Shown: positions 25,200-37,799 of the stretch, in pieces
Layout: each line of letters begins with the position of its first letter
How positions within the stretch are numbered: position 1 is the first letter of the stretch
Source: Auanema rhodensis
Lineage: Eukaryota > Nematoda > Chromadorea > Rhabditida > Rhabditidae
Length of the DNA: 64,000 nucleotides
Assembly (NCBI GenBank): GCA_964057225.1
Contig: OZ059896.1
Coordinates: 18,162,501 to 18,226,500, forward strand
Direction of reading: 5' to 3'
Notes under the pieces: model-generated
Seen by the model: only the letters and a program-made list of their open reading frames with translations
Told to the model about the DNA's origin: nothing
The model's database searches: none
Translations under genes and position numbers: made by a program

Positions 25200-27077
25200 A
25201 TGTATAATTTTCATAAAATTGTTCTATTTCAAGCTTTATATTGTAAGTTTCAATTTTTTTTGGTTTTGAAACATTTCACAACACATAACTAATGTTTTAG
25301 ATGTAAATGCATATGATTTCTATCTTAATAGATATATACGAGGGCAAGGATATGACAAAGATATTTCGCCTATTGAAGTCGAAAGAAAAACTTTGGACAT
25401 TTACATTTCTACGCCATTTGTAGCTCTTGTCAATGTGGTATGCTTTCGCTTTCATATATATAGACAGTTAGATAGTACAAATTCAATCGTGAAATTTCAG
25501 GATGAGAGCTCGCAAAAGGTTTCATACCTGGCAGCATTGAATTTGGTAAATTTACTTATTGCCAAGAAATACTTGAAAAATGTTGTAGACATGGAGAGAT
25601 CGACGTTTGTCGTTTGATCCTCGAATTGTCGGCACAGATTTGGTAATTATACCGCACACATACGTTTGGATTCCCCAAATTGTCTCATTCAATAGGTTAG
25701 TACCACTAATTCAATCACGTTGTTTCAACATTACCATTTTGAAGCTTGGATATCATTCATCAAGATAGACAAGCATCGTCTGGTGTTGTACAGGTTAGAA
25801 AGTATAGAATACGACGCGCAATATTATTTAAGATCAAATAAAAATAGAATAGAATTAAAATCATCTAGTAAAAATATAATATTTCAAGATAAAATCGGAC
25901 GGAACAGTTGTATTAAAGTCATATGCTCATTTCGTCACAATGTGTCTCTGTAATGTGGGTAAGTGAGCACGAAATATAAGGATATTTTTTATACGATAAA
26001 CTTAAAATTAATTATTCTCTTTTATATTTTTTATAATTTTAGAAAATTTTCCATATGACATCCTTTATTGTTCGATTAGTTTTGATACATGCGGCTATCC
26101 AATAGAACAGATGCGTCTTCATGGACCGAAGAATTTGGATTATACCCATTATGTGGCAGTGGTGAGAAAGAACAATTCAATTTTAAGACCAAAATTTATT
26201 TTTCCTGTTAAAGGGAACACAAGAATGGTCATTTGAAGATTCTTTCATATTAAATGGGTCGTATCAGATTGCTCCGCACACCTATAACGTTGTCAAGTTA
26301 ATTAATAAGTTTCGAAGGCATTCCAAATTCTATGTGATGTTTCTCATCGTTCCCACGAGCTTGATTGCACTGTCCATATTGGGTGCTCTGCTGTTACCGC
26401 TTGACACGAAAATTGGTGAAAAGGTGTCAAGAAACATTCAAATTTTTGAAAAAAAAACTTATAAAATTCGTAGATTAATGTTGCATTGGCAGGATATTTG
26501 GGATTGATGTTTATGTTAAGCATTGTTGCGACGGAAGTTCCGCGATCTACATCCTTCCCATTATTGGGTTTGTTTCTGTTGAAATTATTCATTATTTAAA
26601 AAAAAAACGCGTTAATTCTTTAATCATGCTTTCACGTGAAGTCACATGCTAATGAGCTGACACAATTAGCGTAAGCTCTTCTTCTCATTTGATGAGCCAG
26701 CAAAACGGTTGCATTCCACAAATAATTAATCCTTCGCAAAAAATGTTTTAAAATATTGTTCCTTTAGGGAAATGGCTCGTAGCTCAAATACTGATCTGTG
26801 CCACTGCTATGGTATCATTATTCCCAATTCAACATGTGAAACTTTATCTAACGAGGTGAGAAAACAGTAAAAAAAACTGAAAACCCATCTGACAACACAA
26901 AGAATATACAATACATTTTACAGATTTCAAAAACCTCCTATTGCCGACCGAATTGATTACTGGTGCGATTTAATTAATTTCACAATATTTTCATGTTTGT
27001 CTGTGCTGACATCAGTTTATCAGTTTGGCACTGTGCCATCCAATCTTGAATTTAACGCTGAAGGTCATATCTATTGA
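25200..27077 (+). CDS. Cys-loop ligand-gated ion channel subunit (nicotinic-like, orphan LGIC)
   Basis: Pentameric neurotransmitter-gated channel subunit. A short N-terminus leads to the ligand-binding domain: ISPIEVERKTLDIYISTPFV, WRDRRLSFDPRIVGTD, YVWIPQIVSFN. The signature Cys-loop is CLCNVENFPYDILYC, with exactly 13 residues between the outer cysteines. After loop C (no vicinal CC, so not a classical alpha subunit) come M1 (FYVMFLIVPTSLIALSIL), M2 starting GEKINVALAGYLGLMFMLSI, M3 (WLVAQILICATAMVSLFPI) and M4 (DLINFTIFSCLSVLTSVYQF). The GEK before M2 fits cation-selective members. The M3-M4 loop is unusually short. About 430 residues. At least two introns end in AAG (TTTGAAG, TTTCAAG). 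The first exon, with a weak signal peptide, is the least certain part. Confidence 0.88.
26645..26657. repeat. 13-mer also found inverted at 27469-27481
   Basis: CATGCTAATGAGC lies in an intron of the channel gene; its exact complement occurs 81 bp upstream of the next gene. It resembles POU/homeodomain octamer-like sites, but chance is possible in AT-rich DNA. Confidence 0.4.
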
Positions 27078-27550
27078 AAATAAGGAAATGGGAGACCTTA
27101 GACATCTGAAAAATAAATGTTCTTGTTAATTCATAAATATTTTGTTTTTTTGGCTATTTTCAAGCTATTATCCGATATAATTGTAATTTATATTAATATA
27201 CATATATCGTATATGATAAAAAGCTATAATTTAAACGTATTTATTATATTTTAATAGAATAGTAAAGCTAATTAAAATGAGAAATTGAATATTAATTATT
27301 CTATTAGTTTTACGTAAATGGTCTGTCACGAAATATTGAAAATGGTGTTTACAACTTAAGTAAATATTTAGTTAATTGCGAGAGGTTCATAACCACTTCA
27401 AAGGATAACTTGTTTGAACTATCCTAAAAGTGCAAATTCTGATTAGATCATGTGTAGGTAAAGCTGTTGCTCATTAGCATGAGGCAGGAGCACCAGGTCC
27501 ATATAAATATGGATGAGACTGTCTGTTCTGTTCATTTGACAAGATAAACG

Positions 27551-28374
27551 ATGTTCTTACCTATTTTATTCCAAATATTCGGTATTTCTGCAGCTATATG
27601 GCATCAGCCTTTTATTGGTTAGTTACAAATAAATCATATTTGATTTTCTTTTTAATATTATTGAAAAGCTTTAATTTTTAGATGAGTCTGAAACGAATTA
27701 CCTATGTAGTTGCTTATCTAAAGATATACCAATTGTGGATTTGGAAAAAGCTTCAATAGGTTCGTTTTTTGTCTTATACTATCTGAACAAAGTATTTTCG
27801 AATTCCATTCTGCAAAAAACATTGGAATTTTTTTCCAGAAATAAGTGAAATTACAGTTCCTCCTTTACCTACTCGACCACCTACTACTGCTGAACTGAAC
27901 GAGTATTTCGGGGGAAAAATAAAGTTGGAATCAGTCGAACCCGAAGAGACTTTGCCCTATATTCCAGCATCAAAGTTTTGGCCGATAAGTCGTAGTGCGA
28001 CTATCAGAAATTCCCGTGAAGAAGTAAATTTATTTCTTAAACAAAATGAAAAAAAAACGTTCTTCCAGACACCAAATCAATCATTCATTGACAAGGTCTT
28101 GTATTATTTCCGGAGACGTCACGATCCAGTTACGGAGCCTCAGCAGGATGCTCCTGCAGAAGCTATTACAGGCATTGGAAAACGCATTATGACTAAATAT
28201 TTGGATAAGATTAGTAAGTGAATTACTCCTCTTGCTCTTTTTACCAATAAAATTCCAAATATTTCAGAAAAAGAATGGAATTTATTAGATCGTTTTAATT
28301 GTCAATGTGAAGGAGAATTATTGAATTTATTCAAAGCTAAATCATTTATATCTTTGAAGATAACACACGACTAA
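27551..28374 (+). CDS. secreted protein of unknown function
   Basis: Four exons, about 190 residues. It starts with a signal peptide (MFLPILFQIFGISAAIWHQP). A short Cys-containing segment (CSCLSKDIPIVDLEKAS) comes next, then Pro/Thr-rich TVPPLPTRPPTTAELNEYFG, then a charged body (RSATIRNSREEVNLFLKQNE, FIDKVLYYFRRRHDP). A C-terminal stretch containing RFNCQCEGELLNLFKAKSF ends the protein. Paired cysteines at both ends (CSC and CQC) could form disulfides. Introns end in TTTTTAG, TTTCCAG and ATTTCAG. No family recognised. It is 473 bp downstream of the channel gene, same strand. Confidence 0.75.
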
Positions 28375-29065
28375 CGACTGCATCTGTGAACCAACGACGA
28401 ACATTCGCCCAACGTTCCTTTTAATGAATAACATATTAACTATAATTATCATTATATGATTGTTTGCTATTGTAATAATAATTAATTTAATAAATTTGTT
28501 TCTCTTTATGTTTTCGTATAAAACGCTTGTTGTCTGTTTCAATTGCTTGTCTCATATTTTCGAAGCACTTTCAATTGTTAGAAGATTGCATTTTCATCAC
28601 AACTTTATATATTTGAAAATCGCGAAAAAGAAAACAAAAAGCATCATAACAGTATTCCTTCTAATAATCTATATTTGGAACGGATTAGTGAGCTATAACA
28701 GTCCACTTTTCAGATAAAATACCTGAGTCTGTATACAACTGAACCAGTTCAATCCTTATCAAATTTTGCGTCAATTTGTTCTTAAGCGAGGATGAGCTTC
28801 TCCAGAATTGAATCAACTACAAACAGAAAAGACTGGAAGAATAGAAAAGGAAATACAAGATAAGACACATTATCATATCATGGAAATGAGAATGGGCATA
28901 ATTATACTTCGTAGGATTAATATACAGAGATTGAGCAAAAAACTTGAGAAAGGACCGTAATCGAGATCATGAATAGTTAATTCGTTTCAATATTCCAGCG
29001 AGGAAACATCTTCTCAGAACAAAAAGATGTTTTCCGTTGTTGCCACTATCACAACTTTGCGACAC
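28375..29065. other. AT-rich intergenic, nothing recognised
   Basis: Between the 3' ends of two convergent genes. An open frame at 28,460-28,717 is AT-driven and has no supporting signals. Confidence 0.6.
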
Positions 29066-30934
29066 TTACATAAGCGATTCGTGCATGGTCTCCACATCGG
29101 TGCTATATCTGGCAAGACTGTTTTTCTTTTTGTTTACAATTTTCATAGATTTATGTTGAATGTAAAGAATCAGAAGCAGAGCTGCCACATATATAAACAA
29201 GGGCAGAACCAGGTAGTAAAATGGTGATGAGAGAAGAAAAAGATCTGAAGAAACAGCACGCCAATCTTGTAGTATGATCAGATAAGACTGAATGTCCGCG
29301 TATGATCCCACTATAGTCTGAAATCCAACCATTCTTTATTATTATTTATATTGCAACTTTGAGTAAAATGGAAATGTCTAATAATTTACTAGAAACAGTA
29401 AAACTGATTATATAACTATAATAAACTAGATACCTATATAAAATACAAAACAAAGAGAAAGAAGATCGAAAACAAACCTGTGTGATCATAAAAGGAAAAA
29501 CAAGAACAGCATTATTCCGATAATTTCCCAGTAAAGCGCAGAAACACGGCACCAGCTGAAAATTTCAAAACTTTGTATCAATTGCATCAATATATTTACA
29601 ACAAAATGAGACTAAATAAGCGTATTGGAGCGGTGGAGTTTTGTATTTTTCAATTTTATAACTATAATACCAGTAGGTAACAAACCTGAATCATCCTACA
29701 TGCTGCAAGGAACAACATTTGAATATTACTGTACCACAGTTCATCTCTTGTTGAAAATATGAGGCCTGCAAAGAAAATAAAGAAAATTTCTCGGTTATTT
29801 TCACACAAGCAAATTTATTTCACATTTCGTGGAATGTGAGATGTGCTGGATCCTAGTCGACACAGCAGTGTCGGATGAACGTTATGAAACTGCCGTCCTG
29901 CCCCGTGAACAAGAAAAGCAGAGTGAAAAAGAATGTGGGGGAGAGCTAAGAGCTAATAGAAATAGATCAGGTGTCAAGCCATATGTTGGTTGCAATGAAC
30001 TTAGTTATGTTCTACTTCGAACAAATTGCATTCACTTGAAGTATAAAGTTCAAAACAACATTATTTAGGCCCAGTTTGTATATTATAAAAGAAAAATCAT
30101 AAGTCTTAATCTAAACATGGAATCACACCACTATTCTGAATGAAATGTATCCAATTTACAAGATAATTCCATTTGATAATTTATATATTTGTCAAATGAA
30201 CGCTTTATGCCTCATTGTTTACATGTCTAGACGTGTGGGGGTAAAAGGTTAATGACTAAAGGTGAAGCTAATGTTGGCTCAGCACGCATCATGCGCACAT
30301 TTGAGTAAATTTTTGGCTGATGAGACTGGGGGATGAGGCTTAGTTCAACAATTTAACCAAATAAAGCTAAGCGGAAGCACGTGGTTCATTGCAATCTGAC
30401 ACATCTCAGAAATATCTCCCGAACAATAAACTAAATTCGGTCCTCTTATTTATACGTTTCCCACATTAAACAAAGTAAAATTCGAATCAGTCATGCTTGT
30501 TCTAGAACTTACCACATGTTATTTCTTGAATCAGAGCTATAATTATCATGTTTGATAATGATTTAGCAGAAATGCCTCCACGACAAAAACGATATTCCGA
30601 CAAGTCATCTTTCAAAGAATCAGTCTGTAATTTTTATTATTATTATTATTACCATTTATCGCATGCCACAAATAAATGTGAAAAAGTTTTAACCTGGTGG
30701 CAATCATCACGAGATGTTGAAGCCGTACATGAGCAATCCTTTTCTGATGCACATGATCCCTAAAAAATTAAAAATTAAAATGTGGCGAATAAACAACAAA
30801 AACGTGATAATGAGAAAAAATATTTAAAAAAATAAATAAGCTCAAGATTAGGAAATGTAATTACGTACCTTTGGTCGTATATACCAGTGGAATCGACGAG
30901 GTTTATAGGTTTGCTCAATATCAACTTTATCCAT
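29066..30934 (-). CDS. four-helix (tetraspan) membrane protein, nematode-type, unknown function
   Basis: About 230 residues in six or seven exons, including one long intron (~700 nt, ~30,480-29,770). The cytosolic-looking N-terminus MDKVDIEQTYKPRRFHWYIR precedes a Cys-rich loop with CSC (GSCASEKDCSCTASTSRDDC). Four hydrophobic segments follow: near SNMIIIALIQEITCGLIF, MLFLAACRMI with VPCFCALLGN, AVLVFPFMITQTIVGSYADI, and SPFYYLVLPLFIYVAALLLI. The C-tail is short and basic and ends ETMHESLM. The layout resembles small tetraspan families expanded in nematodes (LAPTM/DUF7027-like), but I cannot name one. The N-terminal exons and the join after the long intron are the least certain. Confidence 0.65.
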
Positions 30935-33899
30935 GAAGAAGAACAGAACAGAACAATCAACAATCAGAAGGTTATCAGGCTATATCAATATAAATAGAAA
31001 CCCAGATAGCTATTAGAATCCAGATACTATGACTGAAATATTGAATGTTAATGTGCTTGACGTTTTAAAAAAGTAAAAATAGAAAGAAGAGGACCACAAA
31101 AATATATATTCTGAATGAATGTAAAAAACAACATAAGAAACATAAAGTAAATTGATTATGAAGAACAAATAAACGAGAGAACCGTCCAACTAACTGCATT
31201 GCTTCAAATGCGATTGCTGATTGGTCAGGAATAAGAGTTAACAATCTACATTGTAAACTTGTTACTCATTGTGGGACAGCAACATGACAAGAAAAAGAAG
31301 TAAAACGATTCGGTCATGCTTTTCAACGACATGAATAATAGAACCTTGTTGAGTAGCAATTCATTACTCTTAGTCGGAAAGGAAACTTCTATCTCTCACT
31401 CTCTTTCACTACATCTTGTGATAAGCAAAAAAATAAGATTTACTGGTGATTGATGTTCACTTTAGTTAATCAGCTCAATTATTCATTAAAAATATTTCTA
31501 TTTTAATAAAAAGTTTATAATCAAAGTCATTTTCAACTGAGGGATGGTCAGAAAGCAAAGACAATTTGTTTATTTTGATTGTGTTGATACGTTATATAAA
31601 TTCGAGAGTTAGATGGATAGATAAAGACAGCGTACAACCGGAAACTAGTTGATTAGATAACTAGGCAAGATGTCTTTGCAGAAAACATACGATAACTAAA
31701 AACGAAAAGACAATAGTTCTTCATAGATGAATGAGGTAACGGTTCAAAAAGAAAGAACAAATCTATTACATGAAGGAAATTAAAACTTCGAAAGAAAACA
31801 AGTATATAAACTTTGAGAAGTTGAATGACAACAATCCCTCAAAGACATGGAAATGATAAAATAAAAAGCTTGTCAATCGGAAACATAAGATGGAAAATTA
31901 AAAAAAAAACTGCTAGATTCCAAAACAGGCAAGTTTTTGCAGTCTTTTTTCAATCAATCTGTAAGCTTTAAGGAGATGGCGCAGGTGTTAGGCTATATAT
32001 AACGCTGTTCGGACCTTTAATCTTCAAAAACTCAACTTGAGCCGAGACATATTCAAAGCATCACGTGTTCGATTGCACTGAAAAGAGAAAGAGGAAATAT
32101 GGAAAAGTGGAAGACGTGTAAACAAAGAGAGAGCAAAGACCTGCTGATGAGAATGATTTCGTGCAAAAACTGCGAGGGGGTGGCGGCTAGAGGAAGAGTG
32201 CTCAATAGAAATAGAGAAAAAGGATTAAAGCAAAGGTTATATCATTTTGTTGAAACAGGTGCAATGAGAGTGAAAAAAAGTGTTTCCTAGACTACATGTG
32301 TGAATAGAAAAATAGCACTAATCATAAGGTTTAAATCAAGAAATGATGTATTCAGATCGGGCAGGAAGATTTATCATGCAGCACGGGCGGAAATTGATAG
32401 CTATGCAGGAACACTGTATAATGATAAAAAACAATTATAAAAAAGAGATTTTGCACTTAGGTATTTGCAAAAAATGCATCAATGGAATGAGGAAACAAAA
32501 CAAGAATTGATATTTTAATTACAAAAGTAAAACTTGAATAATATCAATGTGCAGCGAAGAACAGAAAAATAATTCAAAAAATTACGAATAAAAAATTATT
32601 GTCTTGAGTGTTGGTTGGAGATTTTTCGAATATGACAAATCATAGTTAGCTGAATAACAACATGCACCAATAATATGAGCAGGGCGTGGAGGCAAATTAC
32701 TGATTTTTTAATCCGTATTGGAATAAGCACCCGCGAACAACACAATTTAAACTCAGTACTGTGTTAAAAGCTGGTAAAATTTCGATAAAAATACTCTGTC
32801 AACTATTTTTGGAAAACAAAAAAGATAATAGTTAGAAAAATTCAGTAGTGTTTAACGTTTACAAGCGTATACATTAAGTACTAAAGGCGGAGAACACTTA
32901 ATCAAGTGCTTTCTGGAAAGGATTATCAAAATGCTTGAACATTGAAGTGATTAAATTTGAAAATCATGAAGAGTTGGTTTTTGAAAAACCATTTCAACGA
33001 TCAATTAGAAAGAATCATGGCAGAAACAAGCAGATCACGATAACAATGGGATAGATTGTATGCATATAAGTATATAAATGCAGAGAAGAGCTAGTAATAA
33101 GATTGTTTTAGTGCAGAAAATTCTCAAACAGTTATAAATAGATTCAAATATTTTCAAAAATACATTCAAAGCTAACATAAGAAGTGTTCCAAACAAAAGA
33201 GAAAGGTAAACTAAAAGAGCCGTAAATGCAACCGGTATCACAAATACTTATTGCTCTAAATGATAAGTTAGCGTGAGAGTAAAAATGTAATTGAAAATGA
33301 AATCCGTGAAAAGCAGACGTGAATATGCAAATGACATATTCTATATGCTAATCACTTTAATAAGAAAAACACGTCTTGAATATTTGAAATTTTTACGTGA
33401 AACACAAATTCAAATTTTCACGTTGCTCTCTTCAGTTGTCAATAGAGGAATGAAAAAAGGGAGAGAGAACGACGATGAATGAGAAACAGAGTAAGAGAAC
33501 GAGAAAGTGCGTAATAGTTAGAGAGATGCGAGGTGCAGCAAAGACGGAAGGCCGTTGCATGCATTCCAGAAGCATGCGACGTGTGTTTATCATGAAACTT
33601 GGTAAAACAATAAAATCTGAAGCTTTTAACGAACAACGATCACATAACTATCATTACAGCAACACCCGAATCTTCAAAGAGAACGAAAGATAACTTATTA
33701 CGAAAACAATGAATAAATATATTGCTTTGTACTTGGCATTCTATACTTCCCATTCAAATACAATGTTTTCGTCGAAAATTAAACGTATCTAGAGAAATAG
33801 AATAAGCAGTCCAGTACTGGGTAGCCACACCAGTCCCCCGATATTGGGGCTATATCTAAAGACAGCTGAAACCAAGAGCAGTTAGCTTACTAGCTGGTT

Positions 33900-34170
33900 A
33901 TCTAGCATTTTCCTTCTCACCCCTTTATTTCGATTTCCATCCTTTTCATTCTTTTTTTTACTTTCATTTTTTCTAGTACTACCTCTTTTCTTTCACCAAT
34001 ATCTTCTTTTACCACACTCTCTCATGACTCTACTTTCTTTATAACAATCTCTCTATGCCTCTTCCAATCGTTCACTCACCCCCTCATCTCTCATTCTCTC
34101 TATTTCTCTGTCGTAATCTACATTTTCACTAATGCTCTCTTTTCAGTCTTTCATTTTCCACAAAGAGGCG
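33900..34170. repeat. polypyrimidine-rich block
   Basis: The plus strand is dominated by C and T (TTTC, CTCT motifs) over about 270 bp, inside a purine-rich neighbourhood. Similar blocks lie at ~2,820-2,960, ~57,600-57,710 and ~61,900-62,850. Confidence 0.65.
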
Positions 34171-37100
34171 GTGCTAGAACTCTGAGCTTTTTGAAATGAA
34201 AATGGTGTCTAAGGGCACAACGTTAAATGATGTAACTTGAACAAGAAGATGGCTATGACATGCTTATTGAGCGCTTAACACTTTAAGGCAAAGCTTAGTA
34301 ACAAATGTTTAATGTAAAATAGCGAAAAAGAAGAGAAATTTAAAAACGAGAAGTTGCAGGTAACGAGGATCGAATGAACAGACATCGAGAAACCTTTTTT
34401 TCATCATCCCAATAGATACACAAAACTTGCAAGAGAAGATGTTACGAGCAAAATGAGAAGTTAGATAAGAAGGGAATTAAAAAAAAGGAAGCGAGCAGTT
34501 TGGAATTGAAGAGGTCAGAGAAATATGAAAGAAATTGACAAAACTGAAAAACGAGTGAAACACGACATCAGGCATTCAATGGCCGAAATATGAAAAGCTC
34601 AAGGGTAGAAGACCAAATAGAATTTCAATAAAAAAACCGCTTGAAATTCAACTTGACACCAAGGAGAGCAGTGTTAGAGAATACTGCAAGCTTCAGGAAA
34701 AGCAACTATGCAAACGAAGGAACAGTTGTTTCTTGTGTTCCTTCACACTTTTGCTTCCTTTTTCTTTCAGAATTAAGCACAACCACGTGAGTTGGGCTCG
34801 AACAACATCCTCTTATATATGCATATAGCAACACAGCATAATCGCCTTGAAAGTATTGAAAGAAGGGATAAAGAGATTGAATTCGTAGGGCGAATTGAAA
34901 AGGCTTCCGTCAACCGTTCCAATACGATCAAAGATTGAGCCATGTCAAAAATGAATAACAAAGACAGGAAGATGATGTTGAAGTCCACGTAATGAATGGT
35001 CACAATCTACTGAAATGTAATGACACTATCCTGCTATTGTGAACGTCTACGTAGGAGGCCAAGACATTTTGAGATATAGAGAGAGCGAGAAAGAGAAAAA
35101 GAAAGTCTCAAAGAGAAAGCAGATATTCGAGAATAAAACAATTGACAGTGAGGAATAGATATTATTCTTATAACACAGAAAAATGGACAATACGAATGGC
35201 ATTTTATGAATACAACAAACAAGTTGGAGGAAATTTGTGGCCAATCCAAATATACAGGAGAGATAGGACACACGATTTTCGAACTTTGCCTTCGAATTAA
35301 AGATGCAGCCTAGACATCGTATTACTTTCGACAATAGGTCTTGAATGGAGGAACGAAGATTCTTTCTCTCAGCTGTTCGAAAGAAAATTTTTTCAAAAAA
35401 AACGGAAATTCTGCTCGAATAGAGGAAAATGAGTATATGAAGAGGGAAAGCAAAAAAAGTCAAAGGATGCAAATGGCAAGACAATATTGAATGACGAATT
35501 CGAGGATTTGGGAAGCATATTTTCCTAATTATGAGTTGAAAAGAAAAAAATGTTGTAGCTTTCACAAGATACAACAAATAGTTTTCGTTATCTCGAGCCG
35601 CTTGCTGAGCATTGAAACTTGTTCTGGCAACAGATCGTCGGTATGGCTTCATAGCTTGTAGAAGCTTCCAGAAATTCTCGGATTGAATGAAGATGGTTTA
35701 TGTTTATGAAGCATTTTGGCAAGGAAGAATACATATATAAATTGTAATGATTATACAGAGATAAATATCTTAAAGAAAATATAAAAACTCAAAACATTAT
35801 GAATATTCGAAGAGAAACAACAAAAGATCTATCGACATATTGTCTTCCACTCCTTTTTTTCTTGCTCCCTCTTCTCTGTCATCTTTCCTCTGTCAATCTC
35901 AATCTCTTCTGAATCAATACATTTTTTTCTCAAGTAACATGGATAGATTTGGATGAAAGAAGAAATATATAAAAAAAGAGAGTGCAGAGAGAGAAAGATG
36001 CTAAATGATTGAGATTACGAATAGAAAATAGTTTCTAGAATATATAGATGAAGAGAGAAAGAGAGAGATAGAGAGAGGGGGAGAGAGAGTGAATGAAATA
36101 ATGAATAGTTCAAAAAAACTAAAAGAATGAAAGTTCAATGAAAGAATATAAAAGCTAAATAAGAGATAAAATATAATATTTAGAACAATAAGTTGATGTT
36201 AAAAATGAAGATGTTATGACTATATTCATTGAAGGTCTTTGATCATTAATCATCCGATGAGCAAGGTACAACGTTACAAATATAACTTTATAGACAATAA
36301 AAAAACTTTTAATATAGCTTAGTTTTGTTAAAAATTAATAATATTTATCAAAAAAATATTTTCTTTCTTTCATTTCTTCTTTATACTTTGTGAGAACTCT
36401 ACTTATTTCATTGAACAAAACATAATTAGAATTTGATGTTTCGATAAAATAATTTCTAATATTAAACTGCAAAATTCTCAAAATCTTTGTTTTAAAAACA
36501 AAAATGAAAGCATGTTTGAAGATAAAAAGCAGGACAAAGAGACTGTTGGTAGAAAGTACATGAAGGTTAGGTTGGCTGGAATATCACTATTGTGATGAGA
36601 AAGTTCAAAATATTGGATTGAGTGAGAAGGATAGTTCATGAGTCGTCTGTTTTATAAAAAACAAAGACAACTAAAAGAAAATAAATGTACAATACATTGA
36701 TCATCTAAAAGGCTTTGTTGTTGCACTTCGATCTGTACAGAACGGTGCAAAATGAATTTGCAAGCATGTAAGTACTATTCGAAATAGAAAGGGAGAGAAA
36801 GATTTCGAGGTTGATTATGAAAATATTATAGTTTGGAAAATAATTAAGAAGTGACGTTAGATAACAATACTCCAATATTGAAATAAGGGGAAAGGAGTTG
36901 GATAACCAGAAAAGACAGAGATAGTCGCCAGTGAAGACTTTCATTGCCTATCTGACTTCCAAATTGACTCGGGCATTTCCAATAAAAAGATTTGCTCTTT
37001 GTGACGAGACCTTTTTCGAAAAATTTGGATGTCGCAGCTATAGTCTGAAGCCAAAAATAGATGTATGCGAAAACTTGTATATCTAGAAAAAAAAAATATT

Positions 37101-37711
37101 CTTAAATAAAAAATAAAAGGAGATGAAAACGGCAAAATATAGTATAAAGCAAAAAGACTTGCAGTGCATATCGTATGATGACGTTTTCTCGGCTACTTTC
37201 AAAAGTCTGCTTGAAAAATAGAAAATACGCCAAATTATATATATCTAAGTGTTCTTTGTTATAGAAATTGATAATTTTATTACTTTTACAACGTTTTTGA
37301 TGTATATATATTTAAAAAGTATTACATTTCTATTAGGGAGAGGTTATGTGAGGGTGGAAAGATGCAGATGTTAAATCATATCCAAGAATTTGATACAATT
37401 GAAAAAAATTGTAAGGAACATTTGTAAAAATAATCAGAAAATGATTTCTGCAGAATTTTTGTAATAGAAATACGAATATACTGGACATTCAAAGGGAACC
37501 TGATTAGAAAGAAGGAAGCATGTGATTAATAGTAATGGTGGAAATGAAAAAAATGTGAATCCAAAAAATAGGACTTCAGATAATCTTCTTAAACAAGTTA
37601 TTGAATATTTTGGTTTAGTCAAGATAAACTAATAAAAACATGATAATAAATGCAAAGATTGTGATATTGAATTGAAACGATAAGCAAATAATTCTAAAAA
37701 AACAATATAGT

Positions 37712-37713
<2 letters not shown>

Positions 37714-37798
<85 letters not shown>

Positions 37799-37799
37799 A
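37714..37799. repeat. (GA)n microsatellite
   Basis: About 86 bp of GA dinucleotide, interrupted once by TA near 37,781. On the minus strand it gives a meaningless Ser-Leu repeat frame. Confidence 0.97.

Noticed and set aside
35047-35652. The longest single open frame in the window (201 codons, minus strand)
   Set aside because: Most of it is Phe/Leu/Ser-rich, as expected from reading a purine-rich strand backwards, and no domain is visible. Only its first ~45 codons look protein-like and are noted as an island.
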